Assembly (NCBI GenBank): GCA_003819755.1
Contig: RPQK01000025.1
Location: 1-22,310, forward strand
Direction: 5' to 3'
DNA length: 22,310 bases
Source of the DNA: Acidobacteriota bacterium
GTDB taxonomy: Bacteria; Acidobacteriota; UBA6911; RPQK01
Shown: one piece after another, positions 13,802 through 20,116 of the stretch
Layout of the letters: each line of letters begins with the position of its first letter
How positions within the stretch are numbered: the stretch's first letter is position 1
Made by a program: the position numbers and the translations under genes
Notes under the pieces: generated by a model
The model's input: only the letters and a program-made list of their open reading frames with translations
The model's database searches: none
What the model was told of the DNA's origin: nothing

Positions 13802-14782
13802 TTACACCCTCAATACAATCTTCCCCACATTGGCATTCGATTCCATGTAGGCATGCGCCTGGGCCGCGTCTGCGAGCGGGAAAATGCGGTCGATCACGGG
13901 GCGTACCCGGCGCGTCTCGAGCAGTGGAAGCACGTGCCGGCCGAGGGACTGCGTGAGTGCTATTTTCTCCTCGACCGGGCGGGACCTGAGAACGGTTCCG
14001 ATGATCGTCAGTCTCTTGTTCAGAATCAACGCCAGGTTCGTCTCGGCTTTGGCGCCGCTGAGCAGGCCAACCAGGATCAGGCGGCCGCGCATTGCGAGCG
14101 AGGCGAGATTCTTCTCCCAGTATCCTCCGCCGACGAGGTCGATAATCGCATCGACGCCCTGATTTCCGGTCTTCTGTGCCACCATCTTCGCAAAATCAGA
14201 TTCTCGATAGTTAATGCCGACATCAAGACCCAGCTCTCGAGCCCGGTCCAGCTTTTCCTGGGAGCCTGCGGTCCCGAAGACGAAGCAGCCGGCGGTTTTC
14301 GCGAGCTGAAGCGCGGTCAGGCCGACGCCGCTCGCGACGGCGTGAATCAGGAGCCGTTCTCCCATCGCCATTTGGAGCTGCGAAAAGAGGGCATCGTAGG
14401 CTGTGCCGAAAACTTCAGGGACTGCGGCCGCTTCCTCGAAGTCGAGGGAATCGGGGATTCTGAGGAGCATTCGTTCCTCCGTCACCACCTTCTCCGCATA
14501 TCCTCCACCGCTCAGAAGCCCCATCACCCGGTCGCCTGGTTGCCACTCGGACACCGCTTGGCCGGTCTCCTCCACGGCCCCCGCGAATTCCAGGCCGGGG
14601 ACGCGCGGGTCGACCCCCTTGGGAGCCGGGTACCTTCCGATTCTCTGCAGAAGATCCGCCCGATTCAGTGCTGTCGCCTTAGCTGCAACCCTGACCTGTG
14701 ACGAGCCGCAAACCGGATCATCGATCTCTTCCACCCGGAGCACCTCGGGCGGGCCATGTCGAGATATAACAACGGCTTTCAT
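13802..14782 (-). CDS. NADPH:quinone oxidoreductase, zinc-independent MDR (PIG3-like)
   Basis: The 326-aa product belongs to the quinone oxidoreductase branch of the medium-chain dehydrogenase/reductases and resembles PIG3. It has MKAVVISRHGPPEVL at the N-terminus, ALNRADLLQRIGRYPAP at 38-54, PGLEFAG at 62-68, and the nucleotide-binding segment HAVASGVGLTALQLAK at 147-162. The usual GGASGVG is altered to AVASGVG. No structural or catalytic zinc cysteines are present. The frame is open up to 15004, but the protein family begins at ATG 14782; the extra 74 residues are antisense to the HEAT-like gene. A TATCCT hexamer lies 6 nt upstream of the ATG, so the mRNA may be leaderless. It converges on the methyltransferase gene with a 15-bp gap. 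Confidence 0.9.
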   Translation of the reverse strand: MKAVVISRHGPPEVLRVEEIDDPVCGSSQVRVAAKATALNRADLLQRIGRYPAPKGVDPRVPGLEFAGAVEETGQAVSEWQPGDRVMGLLSGGGYAEKVVTEERMLLRIPDSLDFEEAAAVPEVFGTAYDALFSQLQMAMGERLLIHAVASGVGLTALQLAKTAGCFVFGTAGSQEKLDRARELGLDVGINYRESDFAKMVAQKTGNQGVDAIIDLVGGGYWEKNLASLAMRGRLILVGLLSGAKAETNLALILNKRLTIIGTVLRSRPVEEKIALTQSLGRHVLPLLETRRVRPVIDRIFPLADAAQAHAYMESNANVGKIVLRV

Positions 14783-14788
14783 GGAGTC

Positions 14789-14794
14789 AGGATA
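14789..14794 (-). promoter_or_regulatory. Predicted -10 hexamer TATCCT for the quinone oxidoreductase gene
   Basis: TATCCT on the minus strand is 6 nt from the ATG at 14782, a spacing that puts the transcription start at or next to the start codon. The same hexamer, 7 nt from an ATG, precedes the glycosyltransferase gene at 16605. No -35 is evident. It lies in a 52-bp divergent gap. Confidence 0.35.
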
Positions 14795-14815
14795 ACTCAG
14801 GACGACGAAGCGAGG

Positions 14816-14821
14816 TATACT
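14816..14821 (+). promoter_or_regulatory. Predicted -10 hexamer TATACT for the HEAT-like gene
   Basis: TATACT matches TATAAT at 5 of 6 positions and is 13 nt before ATG 14835, leaving a 5' leader of only about 7 nt and no Shine-Dalgarno. It fires away from the quinone oxidoreductase promoter in the same 52-bp gap. The -35 region is poor. Confidence 0.4.
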
Positions 14822-14834
14822 AGCCCCTACACCC

Positions 14835-15566
14835 ATGGATCTAATTTCATTCTTTCGCCCCTCACCTGAGAAGCAGATTGAGAAGCTTCGCAAGAAGGTC
14901 AAAGAACCCCACGGAGACCCCGCGACCAGGATCAATGCCGAACGAAAGCTGCTGGAGATGGGGAGCGAGCCGGCGATATTGGCCCTCCTCGATCGATTCA
15001 CCATCAGCGCCTCGCCTTCCCGGCAGGATGAAGAGGAAAAAGAAGAACTACTAAACTGGATTGTCGAACTGAGGGAGACGGCCGTGCCTCCGATTGTCCG
15101 TTTTCTGAAACGGGAGAGGCAGGTCTACTGGCCGTTTCGCGCACTTCAGTCGATCTTGCCGGCTGATCAGATAGCGAAGACCGGAGAGGAGTTGCTCCTG
15201 TATCACTGGGAAAATCCCCCGGCTAGTCCCGACCCGACCGCTCAGATGATCCGGCTGATGGAGGGGCACCACACGCCGTCTCTTCAGCAAACCATCAGGA
15301 ATTACCTGTTGCATGAGGATGATGACGTCCGGTTGGCCGCCCTCGACTACTTCTTAAAAAGACCCGAGGAAGAGGCTCGCGAATCGGTATTGGAGTCCTA
15401 TCTGGATTCCGAAGATCGGCCGAGGATTCGAGCTCACATCTTGGATCGCCTGGTCGACCTCGGGTGGAGCGTGCGCGGGTTCCGGCCGAAAATTGAGGAA
15501 ACCCTGCCCGAAGGGTATGTCATCACGCGCGATGGCGCGATTAAAGCGATATTGCGCCGGCCGTAA
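14835..15566 (+). CDS. HEAT-repeat-like protein, 243 aa
   Basis: This is a soluble, charged, all-helical protein without signal peptide or membrane segments. Helical pairs recur about every 30-40 residues: NAERKLLEMGSEPAILALLDR, LLNWIVELRETAVPPIVRFL, VRLAALDYFLKRPEEEARES and IRAHILDRLVDLGW. The hydrophobic spacing fits HEAT/Armadillo-like solenoids, as in the early part with 'G.....L......' turns. Such proteins usually bind other proteins; no partner can be named. The sequence ends with a distinct GYVITRDGAIKAILRRP tail, which is not repeat-like. ATG 14835 follows a good -10 hexamer. A palindrome separates it from the downstream methyltransferase gene. Confidence 0.72.
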   Translation: MDLISFFRPSPEKQIEKLRKKVKEPHGDPATRINAERKLLEMGSEPAILALLDRFTISASPSRQDEEEKEELLNWIVELRETAVPPIVRFLKRERQVYWPFRALQSILPADQIAKTGEELLLYHWENPPASPDPTAQMIRLMEGHHTPSLQQTIRNYLLHEDDDVRLAALDYFLKRPEEEARESVLESYLDSEDRPRIRAHILDRLVDLGWSVRGFRPKIEETLPEGYVITRDGAIKAILRRP

Positions 15567-15580
15567 CCAATTCACGATTT

Positions 15581-15643
15581 ATGATTGACGATTGACGATT
15601 GGGAAGCGGTGAGCTCTCCGCTTTTAATCGTCAAACGTCAATT
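15581..15643. repeat. Two-armed palindrome of 7-bp GATTGAC units
   Basis: The left arm (15581-15609) has GATTGACGATTGACGATT plus AAGCGG. The right arm (15618-15643) has CCGCTT plus AATCGTCAAACGTCAATT. AAGCGG and CCGCTT form a perfect inner stem around an 8-nt loop, and the tandem parts pair with one mismatch. This is the same architecture as the 9-mer elements but with a 7-bp unit. It lies between the HEAT-like and methyltransferase genes, which read in the same direction. Confidence 0.9.
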
Positions 15644-15647
15644 CGTT

Positions 15648-15681
15648 CCCCTTGTCACCCTGTCACCTTGTCACGGATAAT
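15648..15681 (+). promoter_or_regulatory. Promoter built from a TTGTCACC tandem repeat (TTGTCA-18-GATAAT)
   Basis: A short run of TTGTCACC-like words (CCTTGTCACCCTGTCACC, CTTGTCAC) at 15648-15674 supplies TTGTCA at 15652-15657. This matches the -35 consensus at 5 of 6 positions. After an 18-bp spacer, GATAAT at 15676-15681 matches the -10 consensus at 5 of 6. The ATG of the methyltransferase at 15693 is 11 nt further on, which implies a leader of only a few nucleotides. It is the best sigma-70-type promoter in the window. Confidence 0.6.
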
Positions 15682-15692
15682 CATCCCAGTAC

Positions 15693-16412
15693 ATGGCTAC
15701 CGCCTTTGACGTCTTCTACGAGAACCCTAATTACATCCAGTACAAGAGGCACCTTTTCAATTACCAGCTCAGGAAACGGATTATTGAAAAGCACCTTTCG
15801 GGGTGTGGGAAGCCTATTCTCGATATTGGAAGTGGCATTGCGCCGATGGTCCCAGCCGGGTCCCGGACTTTCCTTTCCGACATGTCTGTTCCTGGTATGC
15901 GGATAATGAAGGGCGAGGGCTACGAGTGCACCATCCTCGATATTCAGCAGCTGGGGCTGCGGTCGGGCAGTGTCCAAACCGTTGTCTGCTCAGAAGTTCT
16001 CGAACACATACCGCAGGATGATCTTGCCCTTGCCGAGTTGAGCCGAGTGCTTGCGCCTGGAGGGCGGTTGATTCTGACCGTTCCACTGCATCGTTATTAC
16101 TGGAGCAAGGACGACGACGTGGTCGGGCATTGCCGACGGTACAACCCCTCGAAGTTGTCCGAACAGCTCAAGCGGGCAGGGTTAAGGGTGCGAGGCGTTA
16201 AGGCGGTGGGAAGCATCCTGGAACGAGGCCTTACCCTCAGTAGCGTCTGGCTCTTCCAGACGCTCAGCTCCGGCACGGAGGAATGGAAAAGCCGACCGAC
16301 CGCGTGGTTCAAGGCGGCAAACCGGCTGACGGCAGCCGCGCTGCAACTGGCCGCCCACCTAAGTCCGCAAGCCACGAGCAGTATCGGGCTTTTTGATTGT
16401 CAGAAGCCCTGA
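15693..16412 (+). CDS. Class I SAM-dependent methyltransferase
   Basis: The 239-aa product has the Methyltransf_11-type core. Motif I is LDIGSGIAP at 43-51. SDMSVPGM follows at 62-69, then LDIQQLGL, VCSEVLEHIPQDD at 98-110 and LAPGGRLILTVP at 120-131. The C-terminal half (HCRRYNPSKLSEQLKRAG) is typical of small-molecule, lipid or glycan methyltransferases. The substrate is unknown. Its codirectional neighbour is a GT-C glycosyltransferase, so a role in modifying a lipid-linked or surface glycan is possible but unproven, because a strong palindrome separates the genes. ATG 15693 follows a good promoter with no room for a ribosome-binding site. Confidence 0.85.
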   Translation: MATAFDVFYENPNYIQYKRHLFNYQLRKRIIEKHLSGCGKPILDIGSGIAPMVPAGSRTFLSDMSVPGMRIMKGEGYECTILDIQQLGLRSGSVQTVVCSEVLEHIPQDDLALAELSRVLAPGGRLILTVPLHRYYWSKDDDVVGHCRRYNPSKLSEQLKRAGLRVRGVKAVGSILERGLTLSSVWLFQTLSSGTEEWKSRPTAWFKAANRLTAAALQLAAHLSPQATSSIGLFDCQKP

Positions 16413-16416
16413 CATT

Positions 16417-16519
16417 ACGAACCAGGAAAAGACCTCAAGGACCCCAAGGACCTCAAGGACGGTTCACAGCTTCTTGTCCTTGAGGTCCTTCGGGTCCTTG
16501 AGGTCTTTTTCTGGTTCGT
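16417..16519. repeat. 44-bp near-perfect stem palindrome with GACCTCAAG units
   Basis: The left arm 16417-16460 (ACGAACCAGGAAAA, then GACCTCAAG, GACCCCAAG, GACCTCAAG, GAC) and the right arm 16476-16519 are both 44 nt, around a 15-nt loop. Only two positions differ from perfect complementarity, and one of these is a G-U pair. The variant middle unit GACCCCAAG faces CTTCGGGTC, so the T-to-C change on the left is matched by A-to-G on the right. The non-repeat flank ACGAACCAGG/CTGGTTCGT is duplicated too. It lies between the methyltransferase and glycosyltransferase genes. Confidence 0.96.
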
Positions 16520-16529
16520 GGATAACCCC

Positions 16530-16566
16530 TTCGTGTAAATTCGTCTAATTCGTGGCAATTCGTGGA
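16530..16566. repeat. Single-armed tandem run of TTCGTGTAA/TTCGTGGCAA units
   Basis: Four units (TTCGTGTAAA, TTCGTCTAA, TTCGTGGCAA, TTCGTGG) lie just before the glycosyltransferase promoter. A related TAATTCGTGGAT word is on the minus strand near 22099-22110, upstream of plsC. In both places the unit points toward the downstream gene. Confidence 0.8.
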
Positions 16567-16588
16567 CCAGAATCCGCGATCCGAATCG

Positions 16589-16597
16589 TGTTATCCT
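16589..16597 (+). promoter_or_regulatory. Predicted extended -10 promoter, TGTTATCCT
   Basis: TATCCT with an upstream TGT forms an extended -10 element 7 nt before ATG 16605. Transcription would begin at or beside the start codon, so the mRNA would be leaderless. No convincing -35 is seen. Confidence 0.4.
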
Positions 16598-16604
16598 GCC
16601 CGGA

Positions 16605-18158
16605 ATGATTTCGAGGATGGGGAGGGTTCTCGCTTTCGCTCTCGGTGCATGCCTGATTCTCCTTTACTTATACGAACTTGACCGTTACGGCTACTGGGAA
16701 GACGAGATCTACACGGCTCGGGATATTGGTCTGTCAAATCAATCCGACCAGCAATCCGGGTTTCGGCTCTCCTATACCGAGCTCACCTATCGCAACGACA
16801 ACCACCCGTGGCTCTACTTCTGGGCCCTTGAGAAGTGGGTCCGGCTGTTCGGTTTTTCGGAGTTTTCGGGCCGGGGTTTCAGCGTTCTCTTTTTCGCCCT
16901 GGCGGTCGGCGTCCTGATCTTTTCGGCCCGTACCTGGGGAGCCGATCGTCCGGGCGTCTGGGTTCTCCTGGTTTTCGGCGTCAGCACGGCCTGTTTTCTC
17001 ATGGCGCGAGAGGCGCGCATGTACAGTATGGCGTTCTTCCTGGTCTGCCTCTCGCTGTCGCTTTTTGTCAGCCTCTATGACGAGGCCAAAGCAGGGCGAA
17101 TCAGCAGTAAGAAACTTGTTGGCCTTGTTCTCGTCAACACGCTCGGGCTCTACACCCACTACTACGTTCTCTTCTTCTACGCCGGAGAACTGTTTCTGGC
17201 TGGTTGGCTGCTCCTGCGCCGCCGCATCTGGAAACTTGTTTCGGCCCTCACCGTTCCCGCTCTGCTGTTTCTTCCATGGATTCCGCAGTTGTTGCGGCAG
17301 AGGGAGCGCAAGTACGAATCCGGCCTCTGGGTGATCGGGCCCCACGATCCGGAGTCTTACTACCGGATGGTGGTGAGTGAGGGAGGAGATGCAATCTCAC
17401 GGCTCGTCTTTGGCTCGACCTTCGCCTCGCGGACTCTGGTGCTCGTCATCGGTGTCAGCGTTGTGGCTTACCTGCTCTTACGATGGAAGAACGTGGTAGG
17501 GCGTGATCCGGTCGGTCTGCTCGTGGTGCTGGCATTTGTTCCCTACGGGCTGCTAATCGGGAACGACCTCTTCCACCATACGATTACACTGACCCGCACT
17601 AAGTATCTGTTCTTTCTGATCCCTCCCCTGTTGCTTGGTTACCTGCGCATATCCTTGAGCAACCTTGCGCCGATCAGGTTCTGTCTTCTGGTGTTGTTTC
17701 TGGCATACAACGTGGAGGGCCTGGGACGGGAACGGCTCATCCAGGCTCACCCGGACTGGCGCGCGATCTCTGATCAGGCCGAGCAGAGCGCCCGACGGAT
17801 GCCGGTGGTTGTCGGCGACGATGACTATTTTCTCTGCCTGAGCTACTACTACGATTGGCGCAAGGGGGACGTCATGAGCGAGGAGTGGCTCAGTGTCTAT
17901 CCCGAGGATTTCTGGTACCTCGTTCTGTACCTCCCTTGGAATACAGACACTCAGCGCCGGGTCGCAGACCTGCAATCACGCTTTGAGGAGGTCGAGCGGA
18001 CAGAGGTCGACCGGTTCTCGGTGCTGATTCACTTCCGGCTCCGACCGGCGGCCCAAACAACGGAGAGTGGCGTGAATCAAAGCGCCACGCAGGTTCGAGC
18101 GGAATTCTCAAGTCCGGCTACTCTGCTCCTCCGGCCTCAAAGACTACCGGCGCCATGA
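16605..18158 (+). CDS. GT-C family (GT39-like) membrane glycosyltransferase
   Basis: This is a polytopic inner-membrane protein of 517 aa. The first helix (about 8-24) is followed by a periplasmic loop with YWEDEIYTARDIG (30-42), containing the Asp33-Glu34 pair expected for GT39/ArnT-type enzymes using polyprenyl-phosphate sugars. DNHPWLYFWALEKW (65-78) and MAREARMYSMAFFL (133-146) are also typical. About eight to ten hydrophobic segments run to about residue 370, then a soluble, probably periplasmic C-terminal domain (about 375-517). The sugar donor and acceptor are unknown. ATG 16605 sits 7 nt after a TATCCT hexamer with no Shine-Dalgarno. The last 41 bp overlap the end of the convergent TPR-thioredoxin gene. 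Confidence 0.85.
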   Translation: MISRMGRVLAFALGACLILLYLYELDRYGYWEDEIYTARDIGLSNQSDQQSGFRLSYTELTYRNDNHPWLYFWALEKWVRLFGFSEFSGRGFSVLFFALAVGVLIFSARTWGADRPGVWVLLVFGVSTACFLMAREARMYSMAFFLVCLSLSLFVSLYDEAKAGRISSKKLVGLVLVNTLGLYTHYYVLFFYAGELFLAGWLLLRRRIWKLVSALTVPALLFLPWIPQLLRQRERKYESGLWVIGPHDPESYYRMVVSEGGDAISRLVFGSTFASRTLVLVIGVSVVAYLLLRWKNVVGRDPVGLLVVLAFVPYGLLIGNDLFHHTITLTRTKYLFFLIPPLLLGYLRISLSNLAPIRFCLLVLFLAYNVEGLGRERLIQAHPDWRAISDQAEQSARRMPVVVGDDDYFLCLSYYYDWRKGDVMSEEWLSVYPEDFWYLVLYLPWNTDTQRRVADLQSRFEEVERTEVDRFSVLIHFRLRPAAQTTESGVNQSATQVRAEFSSPATLLLRPQRLPAP

Positions 18159-19938
18159 CGGAACCCAGAATCTGGTAGGTTTCGGCGTTTTGAACGAAAG
18201 CGACGACCGCCAGTTCGGCCCGGTTGAAGCTGGTCGGCGCCTCCTCGAAAGTCAATTCCCACTCCTTGGACAGCTGGTCCAGGTACTGCTTCAGTTCGGC
18301 CTCGATTGCGGATACGGAGCCGGTCTGCTTGAACTCGAAATCAGGGGTTGTTATCCGGGTGCCCTCACCGCCATTGAGGAGCTTGCGCACGACGTTGCGG
18401 TGCAGATGCACGCCGTTCGACCCGGTGTAATGAACGGTTTTCTCCACGAGGGCGACGAAAAGCCGCACGTCCGCTTTTTCAGTACCCGTTGGAAGTGTTA
18501 CTTTTCCGTTCGCTGTAACGTTGTCCTTCTCACCCTTCACCTGCAGGTCGATCCGGGCCTTTTCGCCGGGCTGAAGCTGCGCCTTGATGACCTCCATGTA
18601 TTCATTGAACGCCATCTCGGCGCGGGCCATTGGTCCTCCGCCCGGGTGCTTGTCGGTCCCCGAAAAGAGGGCAAGCGGAGTGGCCCGGACCTTGTAGAAG
18701 CGGGCGCGGGCGATGCTGTCGGGGTTGGTCATCGGATCAGGACCGGGGACGTGCAGATGATACTGCAGGACATTGAGCGTCTTCTCCGGGAAATGCGAGA
18801 TGAGGCCATCGAAGGCGTAGTCGGCCGACTGGCATGGACCGCATTGACTCCCCGTGAAGAGCTCGGCGAGGAGGGCAGGGCCAGAGTAATTGCCTTCAAA
18901 ACGCCCCGCCTCGAACAAGGGAGGCTGGTTGGCGTACGTCTTGTCCAGGAGCTCGTGAAACCCTTCCAGTGAGCCCTTTTGCTTCCTGAAAAGCTCTCGT
19001 GCCGTATTTCTGGCTCGACGGTTTCCTCCTCCAACATATGCCTGCAGATAGGCCTCCGCCGCTTCGTCGTTCTTCCCTTGCTTTTCGAAGACTTCGGCCA
19101 GATGCTCAGCGATATCGCCCTCACGAGGCAGGATTTGCAGCGCCTGGCGCAGTACGGCCACAGACTGATCCAGCTTGCCTTGTTTGTAGAGTGCCCAGCC
19201 GAGCGTATCGAGGAAGTTTCCCTTTGCCGGAGATCCGGGCTTGGCCTGGTCTGTCGCCTGGCGGGCCAGTTCTTCCGACTTCTGCAGCAGGCGATTTTTC
19301 TCGGCCAGCCGGAAAGCCACATCGTTCATCACGACCGCTTTGTCCTCGGCGGAAGCGACCGCTTCGTTGGCGGTTTCGGCGATCTTGTCGTCCGGTTGAT
19401 CGCTTTCCAAGCTCGCATCAAGAATCTCCAGAAGAGCGGAGGTCCTTAGGGCCGTTTCGGGGTACTTCGCGAGAAAGTCGCGCAGACCGACCAGTCTTTT
19501 CGACAGATCGCCGGTGTTGCGGGCATTCTGGAAAGCCTCAAGCTCTTCGGCAGCGGGCTGCTTGATCTTCTTCAGCTCTTTCAGTTCCGTCCGCTCTGCC
19601 AGAAAGGAGAAGCCATTGAGAGCCTGCCCGGTTGTCTTACCCTTGATGACGCCCTCCTCGATTGTCCCCTTCAGGGTCAGCGGGCGCTGATCTGCAAGCA
19701 ATTCAATAGTCACCGCGCCGTTCTCCACGGAGACGCTTTTCACACTAATTTCGAACGGCGCCGTGGTGCTGACGAGACCCGCCTTGCCGGGCTCCGGGAA
19801 ATCGATGATGAAAAGCGGGACTTTCCTGCCGCTGTCGGAGAGGCCCTGGAAGATCCACCGGCCGGTTAGTTGTGTTTCCGCCGCTCCGAAGACAAGAGCG
19901 GAGCAGAGGACAAGAAGCAGGGCTGTCATTCTGGGCAT
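18118..19938 (-). CDS. Secreted TPR plus thioredoxin-fold protein
   Basis: The 606-aa product begins with a signal peptide (MPRMTALLLVLCSALVFGAAE). It has a beta-rich N-terminal region (about 20-120), helical TPR-like repeats (about 140-300, clearest at GNFLDTLGWALYKQGKLDQS and EHLAEVFEKQGKNDEAAEAY), then a thioredoxin-like domain. That domain has ELFTGSQCGPCQSAD with Cys366 and Cys369 (CGPC) and the cis-Pro-like KVRATPLALFSG. The final 170 residues form another beta-rich domain. A periplasmic disulfide reductase or TlpA-like function is plausible; partners are unknown. The frame opens at TTG 19956, but ATG 19938 begins the signal peptide. The GAGGGAG upstream of it lies next to, and partly in, the outer end of the palindrome at 19952-20113. 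Confidence 0.8.
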   Translation of the reverse strand: MPRMTALLLVLCSALVFGAAETQLTGRWIFQGLSDSGRKVPLFIIDFPEPGKAGLVSTTAPFEISVKSVSVENGAVTIELLADQRPLTLKGTIEEGVIKGKTTGQALNGFSFLAERTELKELKKIKQPAAEELEAFQNARNTGDLSKRLVGLRDFLAKYPETALRTSALLEILDASLESDQPDDKIAETANEAVASAEDKAVVMNDVAFRLAEKNRLLQKSEELARQATDQAKPGSPAKGNFLDTLGWALYKQGKLDQSVAVLRQALQILPREGDIAEHLAEVFEKQGKNDEAAEAYLQAYVGGGNRRARNTARELFRKQKGSLEGFHELLDKTYANQPPLFEAGRFEGNYSGPALLAELFTGSQCGPCQSADYAFDGLISHFPEKTLNVLQYHLHVPGPDPMTNPDSIARARFYKVRATPLALFSGTDKHPGGGPMARAEMAFNEYMEVIKAQLQPGEKARIDLQVKGEKDNVTANGKVTLPTGTEKADVRLFVALVEKTVHYTGSNGVHLHRNVVRKLLNGGEGTRITTPDFEFKQTGSVSAIEAELKQYLDQLSKEWELTFEEAPTSFNRAELAVVAFVQNAETYQILGSVMAPVVFEAGGAE

Positions 19939-19951
19939 CAAGAAAATCTCC

Positions 19952-20113
19952 CTCAAAGGACCTCAAGGACCGAGAAGCAGGGGAGAAGGGGAGAAGGGGC
20001 GGAGGGACGAAGGGAAAAGCAGACAAGAAACTCGATTTTCCCTGCTTTTCCCTTCGCCCCTTCGCCCCTTCACCCCTTCGCCCCTGCTTCTCGGTCCTTG
20101 AGGTCCTTTTGAG
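19952..20113. repeat. Composite 71-bp-stem palindrome: GACCTCAAG outside, 8-bp TTCGCCCC units inside
   Basis: The left arm 19952-20022 and the right arm 20042-20113 are reverse complements with about four mismatches or wobbles and one inserted T, around a 19-nt loop. From outside in, the left arm reads CTCAAAGGACCTCAAGGAC, then CGAGAAGCAG, then GGGGAGAA-type 8-mers, GGGACGAAGGG and AAAAGCAG. The right arm mirrors this order with TTCGCCCC units. It thus nests two unrelated tandem units in one stem and is the longest hairpin in the window. It lies between the M24 peptidase and TPR-thioredoxin genes, both on the minus strand. Confidence 0.96.
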
Positions 20114-20116
20114 TCG

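Noticed and set aside
13802..15004. 400-aa version of the quinone oxidoreductase with an N-terminal extension
   Set aside because: The first 74 residues are antisense to the HEAT-like gene and the divergent promoter region, and do not resemble the family, which begins at ATG 14782.
18190..18972. 260-aa plus-strand frame opposite the TPR-thioredoxin gene
   Set aside because: It is a shadow of the minus-strand gene, which has a signal peptide, TPR and a CGPC motif; the plus frame has none.
5713..20113. Palindromes as ordinary intrinsic terminators
   Set aside because: Stems of up to 71 bp, tandem internal structure, T-runs inside the stem in two cases (10166-10274 and 16417-16519) and placement inside the his operon do not fit simple Rho-independent terminators, though partial termination remains possible.
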